A stretch of DNA of 64,000 nt from Colwellia marinimaniae (GCF_002207865.1 NZ_BDQM01000002.1:161274-225273); one strand, 5' to 3'; shown: positions 1-10,813, counted from the stretch's first letter. Numbers and translations are program-made. The notes: generated by a model from the sequence alone, not told the origin.

Positions 1-1128
1 CTCTTCATCGACAGTGTAGAAGTACTTACGCCCCTTATGTTGATGAGTAAAGCTAAAAACTAATAAGCTTTTACCGGCTGGCAAGGTAACTAAACGCTGT
101 AATCGTTCCGCATTAATAAGGTAGTGCAAGGTAGAGTGTTTTTTATCGTCTAGCCAATATTGATATAATTTCTGATTATTTCTAGTCGTTAGCGCATAGC
201 GAGGGCTAGTATTGGCCACTGAATCTGCACCAGTGCCATGCATAAAAACAACTAATTCATTCAATTTGACTAAAGTGTACTGTTCAAGGCTTCTCGCTTG
301 TAATGCCACTAAGCTATTATCTAAATTTATTTTATAGCGGCGTTTATTGCCTTGGATATAACCGGCTAAAAATCGCTCGAAGCTATCATTGTCAGGGATA
401 GCTATGCGCTGACAGCCAATAAGCTGAGTGCCCGAGTCACGTAAGACATTTTTAACGTCAAAAGAAAACAAGCTATCTTTATTAAATTGAAACTCTTGCT
501 CTAAGCCAGTAAAGGCTATGGTTAACTGATCACCTTTAAATAGCGTCACTTCATTAATAAGTTTAAATTTGATACCGGTTACACTGAGATCAATACTGGT
601 TGTTATCAGCTGCTGCTTATTCGATAAAGTTAAGGTGATCGATATAGCAAAGTTCATCCGCTCTTCCACCCGATCAGGGTAGTTTGCAAAAAGCTGTAAT
701 TTGGCTGGATATTGCAGTTTATCTATTGAAGATTTTTTATTATTCTCAATGCTATTAGGGGTAACTTTTTCATTTTTATAAAGGTTACGAAAACTATTTT
801 TGGCATCTTTTACCACCTCATAAACACCAAAAGTATAACCGCCATAAATCGCAACATTTTCATTGAACGTGGCGATAGCAATATTATCCAAAAAGTGACT
901 TTGTCCTTGAAAGTCAAATAACTGGCACTCACCGTCAACCAAACCTCGTAAATCGATGGCTCGAGTACAAAGACCAGCTAAGCGTTTCAATTCCATTTTC
1001 AACAAAAACTTTTCTGTTTTAGTGAGGTGCTTGGTTACAGCACTAAAATTAATTTCAAAATTATTACTGCTCACTTCACCACGAAAATTGTTAATGATTT
1101 TATGATGTTTGCTGAAATATTTATTCAT
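1..1128 (-). CDS. PilZ domain protein, C-terminal part outside the window
   Basis: Partial gene read leftward; the frame is open from the ATG at 1128 to the window edge (376 codons). An in-frame stop lies eight codons before the ATG, so the start is well bounded. The PilZ signature is visible: an RxxxR motif (R153 and R157, in DRVEERMNF) and a DxSxxG motif (D180 to G185, in DLSVTGIKF), spaced as in cyclic-di-GMP-binding PilZ domains. No signal peptide or membrane segment is seen. The role is inferred to be a cyclic-di-GMP effector, target unknown. It is divergent from radA; large PilZ proteins in this position occur in Shewanella-type genomes as I recall. Confidence 0.85.
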   Translation of the reverse strand, partial: MNKYFSKHHKIINNFRGEVSSNNFEINFSAVTKHLTKTEKFLLKMELKRLAGLCTRAIDLRGLVDGECQLFDFQGQSHFLDNIAIATFNENVAIYGGYTFGVYEVVKDAKNSFRNLYKNEKVTPNSIENNKKSSIDKLQYPAKLQLFANYPDRVEERMNFAISITLTLSNKQQLITTSIDLSVTGIKFKLINEVTLFKGDQLTIAFTGLEQEFQFNKDSLFSFDVKNVLRDSGTQLIGCQRIAIPDNDSFERFLAGYIQGNKRRYKINLDNSLVALQARSLEQYTLVKLNELVVFMHGTGADSVANTSPRYALTTRNNQKLYQYWLDDKKHSTLHYLINAERLQRLVTLPAGKSLLVFSFTHQHKGRKYFYTVDEE

Positions 1129-1435
1129 AATTTTATTATTAACTTCTCTTTACTCGCTGTTTTAATCGCAATCTATCACCTGTATGGCAGGTTAACATTT
1201 TTTATTGCACTTTTTAGCTTAACAAAAAAATCAAAATCATTATAATCTAACCGACTTTATCAAAATAAACCAAGCAATTTCTGTGCCTATCAATAAGGCG
1301 AGTTGAGCAAGGTCCTTTTTCATCCTATGGTGTTTTCCTTGATAACGCTATAGTTAGTCCAATTAACATAATACATCTGCGATGACAGATCCTTATGACA
1401 ATCACTTTATCGTTTAAAAGGTAGGAATAATCTCG
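1129..1435. other. Intergenic region between PilZ gene and radA
   Basis: About 300 AT-rich bases separate the two divergent genes, so both promoters should lie here. A short ACCTG/CAGGT hairpin near 1179-1193 is followed by a T-rich stretch but is too weak to call a terminator. No convincing promoter or operator could be assigned. Confidence 0.5.
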
Positions 1436-2824
1436 ATGGCAAAAGCAGCAAAAATCGAACTTGTATGCTCAGATTGCGGCATGAACTTCACTCGCTGGCA
1501 AGGACAGTGCCGTTGCGGTGCCTGGAATACCTTGGTAGAAATGAGAATTCCTAAATCGACCAGTAAAACTGCGGTCACCCGTAGCGCAAAAACGGCAGGT
1601 TATGCGGGTTTAATTGGTGGTGGCTCTAAGAAAATTAACGAGATAGCCGCCTCCGATGCAGAAAAGATACCAACGGGCATAGGAGAGCTTGATCGTGTTT
1701 TATGCGGTGGTGTCACTCGCGGTTCGGTAAATCTGATTTCTGGTGATCCTGGTGCTGGTAAAACCACCTTGCTCTCAGAGCTGGTCGCTAACATGTCAAA
1801 AACGTCCGCCTCGCTCTATTGTACGGCAGAAGAGTCCCTGTCTCAGTTTAAGAACCGTGTCGACCGATTAAAACTAGATTACAACGAAGATAACTTGTAT
1901 CTATTGGCTGAAACCAGTGTTGAGGCAATCATTGAAGAGTTAGATAACCACAACATTAAGTTTGCCGTTATTGACTCTATTCAAGCCGTTGTGACTGAAA
2001 ATGCTAATGGCAGCCCTGGCTCACCCTCACAAGTAAAAAGCAGCGCGCAAGCACTAACCCAGTACTGTAAGCAAAATAACGTCACCATGTTTATTATCGC
2101 CCATGTCAATAAAAACAATGAGATTGCTGGTCCACAAACCTTAGTACATATAGTTGATGCACTGTTGCATATCGACACCAATGACGGACAAATACGTACC
2201 CTAAGAGCAAATAAAAACCGCTTTGGCGATATCGACACAGTCGGGATTTTCAGAATGTGTGAGCGCGGTATGCTCAGTGTGGATAATCCCAGTGAAATAT
2301 TTTTATCCGGTTCGAGTACTGAATCGCCTGGTTCAACCATTACCTGTATTCGCAAAGGTAACCGAAACCTATTGTTAGAAATTCAATGTTTAACCACGGA
2401 AACCGAGGCTGAATTCCCGCAGCGGGTTTGTGTGGGCTTGAACATGAACCGAATTAAAATGTTAACGGGAATTTTACGTAAACATACCAAGACCAAGATA
2501 TTTCACGATACCTTTTTCAATATTGTTGGTGGCTTAAGAATAGACGAGTCTGAAACCTGTATTGATCTCGCCTTGGTCAGTGCACTATTAAGTAGCCTTA
2601 ACGATTTTATTATCCCTAGAAATACCTGCATTATGGGCGAATTAAGTTTAAACGGTGATGTTAGGCCGATAGACAGTGGTGTACCTCGCGTTAAAGAAGC
2701 GGCACAGCATGGTTTCACCGAAATAGTCATTCCTTATCGCAATTATCATAAGTCAATGGAAGGCTTAGGTGCCAATATCCACCCGGTAAAAACCATTCAT
2801 GAGCTCATTAAATTAATAACATAG
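1436..2824 (+). CDS. radA: DNA repair protein RadA (Sms)
   Basis: 462 residues, close to the family's usual length (about 460). Domains in order: an N-terminal four-cysteine zinc finger (CSDCG then CRCGAW), a RecA-like ATPase with Walker A GDPGAGKTT (residues 103-111), the RadA-specific KNRFG motif (residues 260-264), and a C-terminal Lon-protease-like domain ending near residue 462. RadA is a cytoplasmic helicase that drives branch migration during recombinational repair. The start ATG has AGGAAT upstream at usable spacing. It is monocistronic by appearance: the next gene is 244 bases away and preceded by its own palindrome. Confidence 0.96.
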   Translation: MAKAAKIELVCSDCGMNFTRWQGQCRCGAWNTLVEMRIPKSTSKTAVTRSAKTAGYAGLIGGGSKKINEIAASDAEKIPTGIGELDRVLCGGVTRGSVNLISGDPGAGKTTLLSELVANMSKTSASLYCTAEESLSQFKNRVDRLKLDYNEDNLYLLAETSVEAIIEELDNHNIKFAVIDSIQAVVTENANGSPGSPSQVKSSAQALTQYCKQNNVTMFIIAHVNKNNEIAGPQTLVHIVDALLHIDTNDGQIRTLRANKNRFGDIDTVGIFRMCERGMLSVDNPSEIFLSGSSTESPGSTITCIRKGNRNLLLEIQCLTTETEAEFPQRVCVGLNMNRIKMLTGILRKHTKTKIFHDTFFNIVGGLRIDESETCIDLALVSALLSSLNDFIIPRNTCIMGELSLNGDVRPIDSGVPRVKEAAQHGFTEIVIPYRNYHKSMEGLGANIHPVKTIHELIKLIT

Positions 2825-3001
2825 CAGCTAACAAAGCTAGTCTTAATCTTGGCCTTTTTTATTACTGCGCTAGTTTAACAAAGCCACGTTTGCTAAAGTG
2901 CCGAGCAAACGAGTACTGAAAGAAGTGTTGGCAAGGAAGTCTTACAGCAATCGGACTAATTAATCCGTTTACTATTAAACACAAAGCTCACAATTACCCC
3001 T

Positions 3002-3040
3002 TTAGCTGACTTAATTAGATAGCCTAATTTAGTCAGCTAA
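3002..3040. repeat. 39-bp near-perfect palindrome before the dipeptidyl peptidase gene
   Basis: Arms 3002-3017 and 3025-3040 are inverted copies of 16 bases with one mismatch, around a 7-base loop. The right arm ends 28 bases before the ATG at 3069. It is followed by two copies of AATAAGATAACTT (about 3039-3064). The element could be an operator or an mRNA hairpin; it has no T-run and is not a standard terminator. Confidence 0.75.
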
Positions 3041-3068
3041 TAAGATAACTTAATAAGATAACTTTGCT

Positions 3069-5342
3069 ATGAAATTTACCATTAAAAAAGCACTTGTTGC
3101 CCTTGCTTGTTCATTAGCCTTCCCGCTAAGTGCCAATGCAAATAATGACAACGCAAGTGATGATACCACCCAAACACCTAGTGCTCAGCAGTTAACCATT
3201 GAGCGCATTTATAGTTCGCCGTCCCTCAATGGTCAAACACCCAAGTCATTAAAATTCTCCCCCGATGGTACTCGTGTGACCTATTTGCAAGGTAAAGCAG
3301 AAGACTTACACCGATACGATTTATGGGAATACAACCTAGCCAGTAAAGAAAATAAATTACTTGTTGATTCACAATCCCTGTTTAGTGGCCCAGAACATTT
3401 ATCTGATGAAGAAAAATCGCGCCGTGAACGCCAGCGTATTTATGGTGTTGGCATTATGGAATATCACTTTTCTCAAGATGGCAGCGCGTTATTATTCCCG
3501 CTAAATGGTGATGTTTATTACTACCATTTAGCCAGTAAAACGGCTAAACGTTTAACCGAAACTACCGACTTTGAAACCGATGTGAAATTTTCACCTAAAG
3601 GCAACTTTGTTTCTTATATTCGAGAGCAGAATATTTATGTGTTAAATATCGCCTCAGGTGAAGAGCGCCAATTAACCATAGATGGTGGCGGCACCATTAA
3701 AAATGGTATGAGCGAATTTGTGGCTCAAGAAGAAATGTCACGAATGACCGGCTATTGGTGGTCACCCGATGAAAAGTACATCGCTTTTTTACGTGTCGAT
3801 GAAACGCCAGTACAAACGGTTATTCGCAATGAAATATACGCGGAGAAAATTGAATTAATTGAACAACGTTACCCGGCAACAGGTACCAATAATGTCCATA
3901 TTCAATTAGCGGTTACCGATATTAAAGGTAAGAAAATTCGTTTTATTGCTCTTGGTGACAACCAAGACATTTATCTCCCACGAGTAAAGTGGCTTAACGA
4001 CAGTAAAAAACTATCTTACCAGCTACAAAGCCGTGACCAAAAAACCTTAATATTAAAAACCTACGACTTAAAAAAACGCCGCCAAAAAACCTTGTTAACG
4101 GAAACATCGACCCACTGGCTTAACTTACATAAAGATTTAACCTTTTTAAAAGACAATAAAACCTTTATCTGGGCATCTGAGCGTGATGGCTACAAACACC
4201 TATACCATTATAAGCTTAACGGTGAACTTATCTCACAATTAACTAAGGGCGAGTGGGTAGTCGATTCACTGACTCGTGTTGATGAAAAAAAGGGTTGGCT
4301 GTACTTTACCGGTCGTGCCGATACACCACTTGAGCGCCACTTATACAAGGTACCAATGACGGGTAAGTCGCCAGAACATGTACAGCGTATTACCAAACGT
4401 AATGGCTTTCATAACATTAACTTTAGCGCTACCGGTGAAAGTTATATAGATAGCTTCTCTAACACTAAAACCCCTAAACAAGTCAGTTTACACTCAGCCA
4501 CTGGGGAACACCTTACTTGGTTAGCCCAAAATAAAGTAACAGCTGAGCACCCGGTTGCCCCTTATTATGATGATTTAGTTATGCCTGAGTTTGGCTCGCT
4601 AAAATCGGATGACGGCCAAGCGGACTTGTTTTACAAAATTTATAAGCCTAAAAACATGCAACCGGGCAAAAAATATCCGGTTATTGTTAGAGTTTATGGT
4701 GGTCCAATTGCCCAACGTGTGACTAACTCATGGCAAGGCGCAGATATGACTCAGTTTATGCTGCAACAAGGTTATATTGTTTATCAGCTAGATAATCGTG
4801 GCTCTAACTACCGTGGTACTGCTTTTGAATTTCCAATCTATGAGACCCTTGGCCAAGTTGAAGTAACAGATCAAATAACGGGCGTTAAATATTTACATAC
4901 CCTACCTTATGTCGATAAAGCACGTATCGGCGTATTCGGTCACTCATACGGTGGTTATATGGCCTTAATGACTATGTTCAAAGCTGGGGACTATTTCAAA
5001 GCAGGTGTTAGTGGCGCGCCAGTTACCGATTGGATGCTTTATGATACTCATTATACTGAGCGTTATTTAAATCACCCCAAAGTGAATGCGGCAGGTTATC
5101 GACAAAGTAGTGTCTTTCCCTATGTTTCAGGTCTAACTGGGCCACTGATGATTTATCATGGTATGGCTGATGATAATGTCTTGTTCACCAATACCACTAA
5201 GTTAATTAAAGCCTTACAAGATGAAGGTAAGTTATTTGAATTAATGACCTACCCAGGCAGCAAACATAGTATGCGTGGTAAAAAAGTTAAAGTGCATTTA
5301 AATAAAACCATTATGGATTTCTTTAATAGACACTTTAAATAA
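3069..5342 (+). CDS. Secreted dipeptidyl peptidase IV-type serine peptidase (S9B)
   Basis: 757 residues beginning with a clear Sec signal peptide (KKAL, hydrophobic core, cleavage near ANA at residue 25). The middle is the DPP-IV beta-propeller, including the FVAQEEM segment whose paired glutamates hold the substrate N-terminus in this family. The C-terminal alpha/beta hydrolase domain carries the catalytic serine in GHSYGG (S626), the aspartates of MADDN (701-702) and histidine H733 in GSKHS. The family removes Xaa-Pro dipeptides; location should be periplasm or outside the cell. A strong terminator follows, suggesting a single-gene transcript. The ribosome site before the ATG is weak. Confidence 0.93.
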   Translation: MKFTIKKALVALACSLAFPLSANANNDNASDDTTQTPSAQQLTIERIYSSPSLNGQTPKSLKFSPDGTRVTYLQGKAEDLHRYDLWEYNLASKENKLLVDSQSLFSGPEHLSDEEKSRRERQRIYGVGIMEYHFSQDGSALLFPLNGDVYYYHLASKTAKRLTETTDFETDVKFSPKGNFVSYIREQNIYVLNIASGEERQLTIDGGGTIKNGMSEFVAQEEMSRMTGYWWSPDEKYIAFLRVDETPVQTVIRNEIYAEKIELIEQRYPATGTNNVHIQLAVTDIKGKKIRFIALGDNQDIYLPRVKWLNDSKKLSYQLQSRDQKTLILKTYDLKKRRQKTLLTETSTHWLNLHKDLTFLKDNKTFIWASERDGYKHLYHYKLNGELISQLTKGEWVVDSLTRVDEKKGWLYFTGRADTPLERHLYKVPMTGKSPEHVQRITKRNGFHNINFSATGESYIDSFSNTKTPKQVSLHSATGEHLTWLAQNKVTAEHPVAPYYDDLVMPEFGSLKSDDGQADLFYKIYKPKNMQPGKKYPVIVRVYGGPIAQRVTNSWQGADMTQFMLQQGYIVYQLDNRGSNYRGTAFEFPIYETLGQVEVTDQITGVKYLHTLPYVDKARIGVFGHSYGGYMALMTMFKAGDYFKAGVSGAPVTDWMLYDTHYTERYLNHPKVNAAGYRQSSVFPYVSGLTGPLMIYHGMADDNVLFTNTTKLIKALQDEGKLFELMTYPGSKHSMRGKKVKVHLNKTIMDFFNRHFK

Positions 5343-5431
5343 TACCTTTATCTTTAGGGGAAACATTGGCTCAGACATTAGCGCATAGACCTAAGCTAAC
5401 AAACACTCGTGATTAAACTTTAGTTAAGATA

Positions 5432-5469
5432 AAAATGGCAAGTACCCCCCGTTACTTGCCATTTTTTTT
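5432..5469 (+). terminator. Rho-independent terminator after the peptidase gene
   Basis: A 10-bp stem (ATGGCAAGTA at 5435-5444 with TACTTGCCAT at 5453-5462) and an 8-base loop are followed by an unbroken T-run. It separates the peptidase gene from hpf. Confidence 0.93.
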
Positions 5470-5551
5470 CAAAAACGCCACAAAGCTCAATTACATTTAA
5501 TTGCAAATAAGCCGATATTTTCTATTGCATTTTTATCACTGAAGGAGGATT

Positions 5552-5599
5552 ATGAAATTGAAGACAATGATTACGATAACAAAAGAGGTAATATTATGA
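5552..5599 (+). CDS. Short upstream ORF (15 codons) overlapping the hpf start
   Basis: The ATG at 5552 follows AAGGAGG, the best Shine-Dalgarno sequence in this neighbourhood. The frame encodes MKLKTMITITKEVIL and ends in a TGA at 5597-5599 that overlaps the hpf ATG (sequence ATGA). This arrangement is typical of translational coupling. It has no amino-acid run like that of a biosynthetic attenuator. Whether the peptide itself matters is unknown. Confidence 0.55.
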   Translation: MKLKTMITITKEVIL

Positions 5600-5931
5600 A
5601 GATTAAGATTTCTGGACACCATGTCGAAATTACTGAAGGTATCAAACAATCAATCGAAAATAAGTTTGCGAAAATCTCTAAGCATTATCCGTCAATTATG
5701 ACACTCAACTCGACCATTACCGTAGAGCCACATATACAAAAACTTGAAGTCACCACCTTGTATGAAGGTGAAAAAGTAACAGTAAATGCTTCTGACAAGC
5801 AATTATATGTCGCCATTGCCAAAGTTGCTAAGAAACTACAAGTTGCCCTTGCTCGTCGCAAAGGGGTGTTATCAGCCAAATTTAACAATAAGTTTGTTGT
5901 TCAACAAACAGACTTATCACAGCTTAGCTAA
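5596..5931 (+). CDS. hpf: Ribosome hibernation promoting factor (HPF/RaiA family)
   Basis: 111 residues, the size of a short HPF or RaiA (95-113). The N-terminus KIKISGHHVEITEGIK and the internal ASDKQLYVAIAKVAKKL match the HPF fold, and a basic ARRKG stretch follows. Such proteins bind the 30S subunit decoding region, inactivating ribosomes as 70S or 100S particles in stationary phase. A second ribosome site, GAGGT, lies just before this ATG, so initiation need not depend only on the upstream ORF. It is not next to rpoN as in enterobacteria; a terminator lies on either side, so it is probably transcribed alone. HPF and RaiA subtypes are not separated with certainty. Confidence 0.9.
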   Translation: MKIKISGHHVEITEGIKQSIENKFAKISKHYPSIMTLNSTITVEPHIQKLEVTTLYEGEKVTVNASDKQLYVAIAKVAKKLQVALARRKGVLSAKFNNKFVVQQTDLSQLS

Positions 5932-5984
5932 GCCGGGGCTAACCATAGCCGAAGCAAGTTAAGTCATAACAAGAAAAACTTATC

Positions 5985-6036
5985 AAAAAAAGGCTGCATC
6001 CTTGTTTATAAATATAAACCTGGTGCAGCCTTTTTT
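5985..6036. terminator. Bidirectional terminator between hpf and metH
   Basis: AAAAAAGGCTGCA on the left is complementary to TGCAGCCTTTTTT on the right, around a roughly 27-base loop. A-runs and T-runs on the two sides suit termination of both converging genes. Confidence 0.88.
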
Positions 6037-6080
6037 ATTTACGATAATTTAATCCGACGTCACCTTAGTGAACAATTTAA

Positions 6081-9000
6081 TTACTCTGGTTCGTAGTCCA
6101 AATTAGCCGACAACCAACGTTCAGCTTGCTCTATGGTCATGCCTTTACGGATTGCGTAATCTAGCACCTGATCTTTAGCCAGTTTTGCCACAGCAAAGTA
6201 CTTAGAGTCAGGATGAGAGAAATACCAACCACTGACCGCGGCACCTGGCCACATGGCGTAACTAGAGGTCAGATCCATACCAATATTTTCGTCGACATTC
6301 AGCAGCTGCCACAATAAACCTTTTTCAGTATGCTCTGGACAAGCAGGGTAACCTGGCGCAGGGCGAATACCTTGATAACGTTCGCGAATTAAGCAGTCAT
6401 TATCGAGCGCTTCATCTGGCGCATAACCCCAATATTCTTTCCGTACTTTTTCATGTAAATATTCAGCCGTGGCTTCGGCTAATCTATCAGCCACAGCTTT
6501 GATAAGTATTGAATTATAAGCATCGTGATCGGCATCAAAAATTTTCACTAGCTCATCAACACCAAAACCTGATGACACGGCAAAGGCGCCAATATAATCC
6601 GCAATACCCGAACCTTTCGGTGCTAGGTAGTCAGATAAACAGCGGTTAAACTGCCCAGCAGGTTTTTTACTTTGCTGACGCAACTGGTGTAATTTCATGC
6701 GCAGCTCTTTACGTGATTCATCGGTATAAACGCTAATATCGTCGCCATCTCGGTTGGCCGGGAATAAACCAAATACCGCTTTCGCTTTGATCTTTTTGTT
6801 ATTAATAACATCATCTAACATGTCATTAGCATCTTTTAAGAGGTTAGTTGCTTCCACGCCAATAACTTCATGCTTTAAGATCAATGGGTATTTTCCTGAT
6901 AACTGCCAGGTCAGGAAAAATGGGGTCCAATCAATGTATTTTCGCACTTCATTTAAATCAATATCGTCAAGTACGGTAACACCAAGCTTGTTAGGTTTTT
7001 TCGGGGTGTAATCATCAAAGCTGATCGGTGTGGCATTAGCACGAGCCGCTTCAAGACTAATTAAACTTGAACGTGGGCCTTTTTTGTAATGACGAATACG
7101 GACTCGATCATACTCTGCTCTAGTGTCAGCAAAAAACTTGCCTTTGTGTTCCTTGGATAATAATTTACTGACCACAGAAACCGCGCGCGAGGCATTGGAG
7201 ACATAAACCACGGCTTTATCATACTGGGGCTCAATTTTTACCGCGGTATGGGCTTTCGACGTTGTGGCACCACCAATCAATAATGGCAAGTCAAAGCCTT
7301 GGCGTTTCATTTCTTTAGCAACATGGACCATTTCATCAAGGGACGGGGTGATCAAACCGGAAAGACCGATAATATCTACCTTTTTTTCTTTCGCTACCCG
7401 TAAAATATCTTCACAGGAAACCATCACGCCAAGGTCAATAATTTCATAGTTATTACACTGGAGCACGACACCAACAATATTTTTACCAATATCATGAACA
7501 TCGCCTTTCACCGTTGCTAATAAGATTTTTCCGTTGGTACTAATTTCAGTTTTTGCCGCTTCAATAAACGGGTTTAAATGAGCAACCGCTTGTTTCATCA
7601 CTCGTGCTGATTTCACCACTTGCGGTAAAAACATTTCCCCCGCGCTAAATAAGTCGCCAACGGTATTCATGCCATCCATTAATGGCCCTTCAATTACGTC
7701 TAAGGGCCGGACAGCAACAAGGCGAGCTTCTTCGGTATCGGCAACAATAAACTCATTAATACCTTTCACTAATGAATAAGACAAACGCTCATTAATCGGT
7801 AGCTCTCGCCAGGTTAAATCCGCTTTTGAGACCTTACCACCTGCTTGACCATGGTATTCTTGGGCAATATCAAGTAAACGTTCGGTCGCGTCATCATCAC
7901 TATTTTTAATAACGTCTTCTACGGCTTGTTTTAATTTTTTCGGCAACGCTGAATAAATGGCCAACTGACCGGCATTGACAATCCCCATGTCCATGCCATT
8001 TTTAATGGCATAATATAAAAATACCGCGTGAATAGCTTCACGTACCGGGTTGTTGCCTCGAAACGAAAATGATACGTTAGAAACACCACCGGATATCAGC
8101 GCATAAGGTAGGTTTTTCTTAATATCATCAACCGCCTCAATAAAATCTACCGCGTAGTTATTGTGCTCTTCAATACCGGTAGCCACAGCAAAGATATTAG
8201 GGTCAAAAATAATATCTTCCGGCGGAAAGCCAATTTCATCCACCAAAATATGATAGGCACGATGACAAATTTCATATTTACGTTGTCGGGTATCCGCTTG
8301 GCCTTTTTCATCAAACGCCATCACTATCATAGCCGCGCCATAACGGCGTACTAATTCAGCTTGCTTGCGAAAGTTGTCTTCGCCTTCTTTCAAACTGATC
8401 GAGTTAACTATGCCTTTACCTTGAATACACTTTAAGCCTGCTTCAATAATATCCCATTTAGAGGAGTCGATCATAATGGGCACTTTGGCAATATCTGGCT
8501 CGCCAGCAATCAAGTTTAAAAAGCGTACCATGGCCTCTTTTGATTCCAACATGCCTTCATCCATGTTGATATCGATAATTTGTGCGCCGTTTTCAACCTG
8601 CTGTAAGGCGACAGCAATAGCTTGTTCGTACTTGTCTTCTTTAATTAAGCGTTTAAACATAGCCGAACCCGTTACGTTGGTACGCTCACCAACGTTAACA
8701 AATAAGCTATCGCCTTTAATGGTTAATACTTCTAAACCAGACAAACGACAAGCGATTTCACGGGGTGCTACTTTACGTGGGCTAATGTTAGCAACGGTGT
8801 CAGCCATGCCTTTAATGTGCTCAGGCGTAGTACCACAACAACCACCAATGATATTTAAGAATCCTGAACTGGCCCATTCTTCAACGTGAGTATTCATATC
8901 CTTGACGGTAAAGTCATATTCACCAAAGGCATTAGGTAAACCGGCATTGGGATGAGCAGAAACAGCAACATCACAAATTCGGCTCAACTCTTCAACATAT

Positions 9001-9773
9001 TGACGCAGTTCAACCGGGCCTAACGCACAGTTAAGGCCAAATGAAACCGGCTTGGCATGACGCAATGAATTGTAAAAGGCTTCGGTGGTTTGCCCGGATA
9101 AGGTACGTCCTGAGGCATCAGTAATGGTACCTGAGATCATCACGGGTAAACGGAGACCTAATTGTTCAAAAGTTTCTTCGACGGCAAAAATGGCCGCTTT
9201 AGCATTTAAGGTATCGAAAATAGTTTCGATTAAAATGAGATCACAACCACCGTCAATTAACGCTAAGGTTGACTCAATATAAGCCTCTTTTAATTCATCA
9301 AAAGTAACATTACGAAAGGCAGGATCATTGACATCAGGAGAAATAGAACAGGTACGATTGGTTGGCCCTAAAACACCAGCAACAAAACGCGGGCGATCAG
9401 GTGTTTTTTTAGTGTATTCATCGGCAGCGGCACGGGCAAGTTGCGCAGCAACACGGTTGATTTCGCTGCTATATGCTTCCATGTCGTAATCAGCCATGGC
9501 AATCGTGGTAGCATTAAAGGTATTAGTTTCTAGAATATCGGCGCCAGCTTCAAGGTAGTCACGATGAATAGCTGTAATGACTTCAGGCTGAGTAAGCACT
9601 AACATATCGTTATTGCCTTTAACGTCAGTATGCCAATCAGCAAAACGTTCGCCACGGAAGTCCTGCTCTTCAAACTTGTACGCTTGGATCATGGTACCCA
9701 TAGCACCATCGAGAATAAGAATATTTTTAGCCAGTTGCTGTTCAAATAAAGCAAAAGATGGGTGTTTTTTCAT
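6081..9773 (-). CDS. metH: Cobalamin-dependent methionine synthase
   Basis: 1230 residues (E. coli enzyme 1227). All four modules are present in order: homocysteine-binding barrel with the zinc site ending in GGCCGT, the methyltetrahydrofolate (pterin-binding) domain, the cobalamin domain with GDVHDIGKN (lower axial ligand H760), and the C-terminal S-adenosylmethionine reactivation domain. It transfers the methyl group of 5-methyltetrahydrofolate to homocysteine in the cytoplasm. It lies 53 bases downstream of metA on the same strand, so it is probably cotranscribed from the met-box-controlled metA promoter. No cobalamin riboswitch was recognised. Faithful copying of all domains makes this a confident call. 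Confidence 0.98.
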   Translation of the reverse strand: MKKHPSFALFEQQLAKNILILDGAMGTMIQAYKFEEQDFRGERFADWHTDVKGNNDMLVLTQPEVITAIHRDYLEAGADILETNTFNATTIAMADYDMEAYSSEINRVAAQLARAAADEYTKKTPDRPRFVAGVLGPTNRTCSISPDVNDPAFRNVTFDELKEAYIESTLALIDGGCDLILIETIFDTLNAKAAIFAVEETFEQLGLRLPVMISGTITDASGRTLSGQTTEAFYNSLRHAKPVSFGLNCALGPVELRQYVEELSRICDVAVSAHPNAGLPNAFGEYDFTVKDMNTHVEEWASSGFLNIIGGCCGTTPEHIKGMADTVANISPRKVAPREIACRLSGLEVLTIKGDSLFVNVGERTNVTGSAMFKRLIKEDKYEQAIAVALQQVENGAQIIDINMDEGMLESKEAMVRFLNLIAGEPDIAKVPIMIDSSKWDIIEAGLKCIQGKGIVNSISLKEGEDNFRKQAELVRRYGAAMIVMAFDEKGQADTRQRKYEICHRAYHILVDEIGFPPEDIIFDPNIFAVATGIEEHNNYAVDFIEAVDDIKKNLPYALISGGVSNVSFSFRGNNPVREAIHAVFLYYAIKNGMDMGIVNAGQLAIYSALPKKLKQAVEDVIKNSDDDATERLLDIAQEYHGQAGGKVSKADLTWRELPINERLSYSLVKGINEFIVADTEEARLVAVRPLDVIEGPLMDGMNTVGDLFSAGEMFLPQVVKSARVMKQAVAHLNPFIEAAKTEISTNGKILLATVKGDVHDIGKNIVGVVLQCNNYEIIDLGVMVSCEDILRVAKEKKVDIIGLSGLITPSLDEMVHVAKEMKRQGFDLPLLIGGATTSKAHTAVKIEPQYDKAVVYVSNASRAVSVVSKLLSKEHKGKFFADTRAEYDRVRIRHYKKGPRSSLISLEAARANATPISFDDYTPKKPNKLGVTVLDDIDLNEVRKYIDWTPFFLTWQLSGKYPLILKHEVIGVEATNLLKDANDMLDDVINNKKIKAKAVFGLFPANRDGDDISVYTDESRKELRMKLHQLRQQSKKPAGQFNRCLSDYLAPKGSGIADYIGAFAVSSGFGVDELVKIFDADHDAYNSILIKAVADRLAEATAEYLHEKVRKEYWGYAPDEALDNDCLIRERYQGIRPAPGYPACPEHTEKGLLWQLLNVDENIGMDLTSSYAMWPGAAVSGWYFSHPDSKYFAVAKLAKDQVLDYAIRKGMTIEQAERWLSANLDYEPE

Positions 9774-9826
9774 TGTTAAATCCAGGAGTAACTATTTAAA
9801 GAATAAGGGTATTATCAGTGCGGTTC

Positions 9827-10768
9827 TTACTGTTTTTTTAACACTGAATTGATATTATTGGCATCTAATTGGTATGGCGTTATTTGATAAACATAATAAT
9901 TTAACCAGTTAGTAAAGAGTAAACTGCCATGACTACGCCATGAGCCAGTCGGCTTATTATTAACATTATCATCTTGATAATAATTAATCGGCAATGGCGT
10001 GCTTGCCTCTTTTTTGCAGTCTCTCAGATACTCTTCATGCAAGGTAGCCGTATCATATTCAGGATGGCCGGTGAGGTACACTTGGCGCTTATTTTTACTG
10101 GCGACTAAATAAACCCCGGCATCAGCTGATTGCGCCAAAATATTGAGCTCATCAATACTTTGATAATCGGCTTGATTAATATAGCCATAGCGTGAATGTG
10201 GCACATTAAAACTCTCATCAAAACCTCTGGTCAGCTCTTCTTTACTATCAAGAGGATAATGTTGATAAACCCCAGATAGTTTTTGCTGACGTAGATGACG
10301 GTTTAAACCATAATAGTGATACAAGGCGGCATGCGCAGCCCAGCAAGAAAACATGGTGGAAGTGACATTTTTCTCGGCCCAGTCAAACACCTCACAAATT
10401 TTATCCCAAAAGCTGACCTCGGCATAATCAAGTAAGGCTAACGGCGCCCCGGTGATAATAAGGCCATCGTATTGTTTGTGCTTGATATCATCAAATAAAC
10501 AATAGAAATTGTCTAAATGCTCTTTCGGAGTGTTTTTGGAGACATTTTTATGAATACGCACAAATTCGATATTAATTTGCAGTGGCGTATTGGATAACAT
10601 CCGCAAAATTTGTACTTCGGTTTCAATTTTATTAGGCATTAAATTCAAGATAGCCACTTGCATCGGGCGAATTTCTTGATTGGCCGCACGGTGCTCTGAC
10701 ATCACAAAGATGTTTTCCTTACCTAACACAGATAAGGCGGGTAATTGACCGGGAATTTTAATGGGCAT
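9827..10768 (-). CDS. metA: Homoserine O-succinyltransferase family enzyme MetA
   Basis: 313 residues when started at the ATG at 10768, which gives MPIKIPGQLPA, the same beginning as E. coli MetA (309 residues). An upstream in-frame start would add MLFFLLGSV and would ignore the AGGT ribosome site nine bases before 10768. The catalytic cysteine is in FSCWAAHAAL and the catalytic histidine probably in LTGHPEYD. The enzyme acylates homoserine, the committed step of methionine synthesis; succinyl versus acetyl donor cannot be decided from sequence inspection. First gene of a metA-metH unit. Confidence 0.95.
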   Translation of the reverse strand: MPIKIPGQLPALSVLGKENIFVMSEHRAANQEIRPMQVAILNLMPNKIETEVQILRMLSNTPLQINIEFVRIHKNVSKNTPKEHLDNFYCLFDDIKHKQYDGLIITGAPLALLDYAEVSFWDKICEVFDWAEKNVTSTMFSCWAAHAALYHYYGLNRHLRQQKLSGVYQHYPLDSKEELTRGFDESFNVPHSRYGYINQADYQSIDELNILAQSADAGVYLVASKNKRQVYLTGHPEYDTATLHEEYLRDCKKEASTPLPINYYQDDNVNNKPTGSWRSHGSLLFTNWLNYYVYQITPYQLDANNINSVLKKQ

Positions 10769-10813
10769 GACACTACCTAACAAAAAAAATAACATAATAA
10801 ATCGATGATTCTC

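Noticed and set aside
1027..1245. 72-codon frame on the plus strand
   Set aside because: It is antisense to the start of the PilZ gene, which has the family motifs; the frame has no ribosome site or recognisable content.
8476..8889. 137-codon frame antisense to metH
   Set aside because: A shadow of the highly conserved metH coding frame, with no initiation signal.
9774..9826. Cobalamin riboswitch before metH
   Set aside because: The gap to metA is only 53 bases and shows no conserved B12-box-like sequence.
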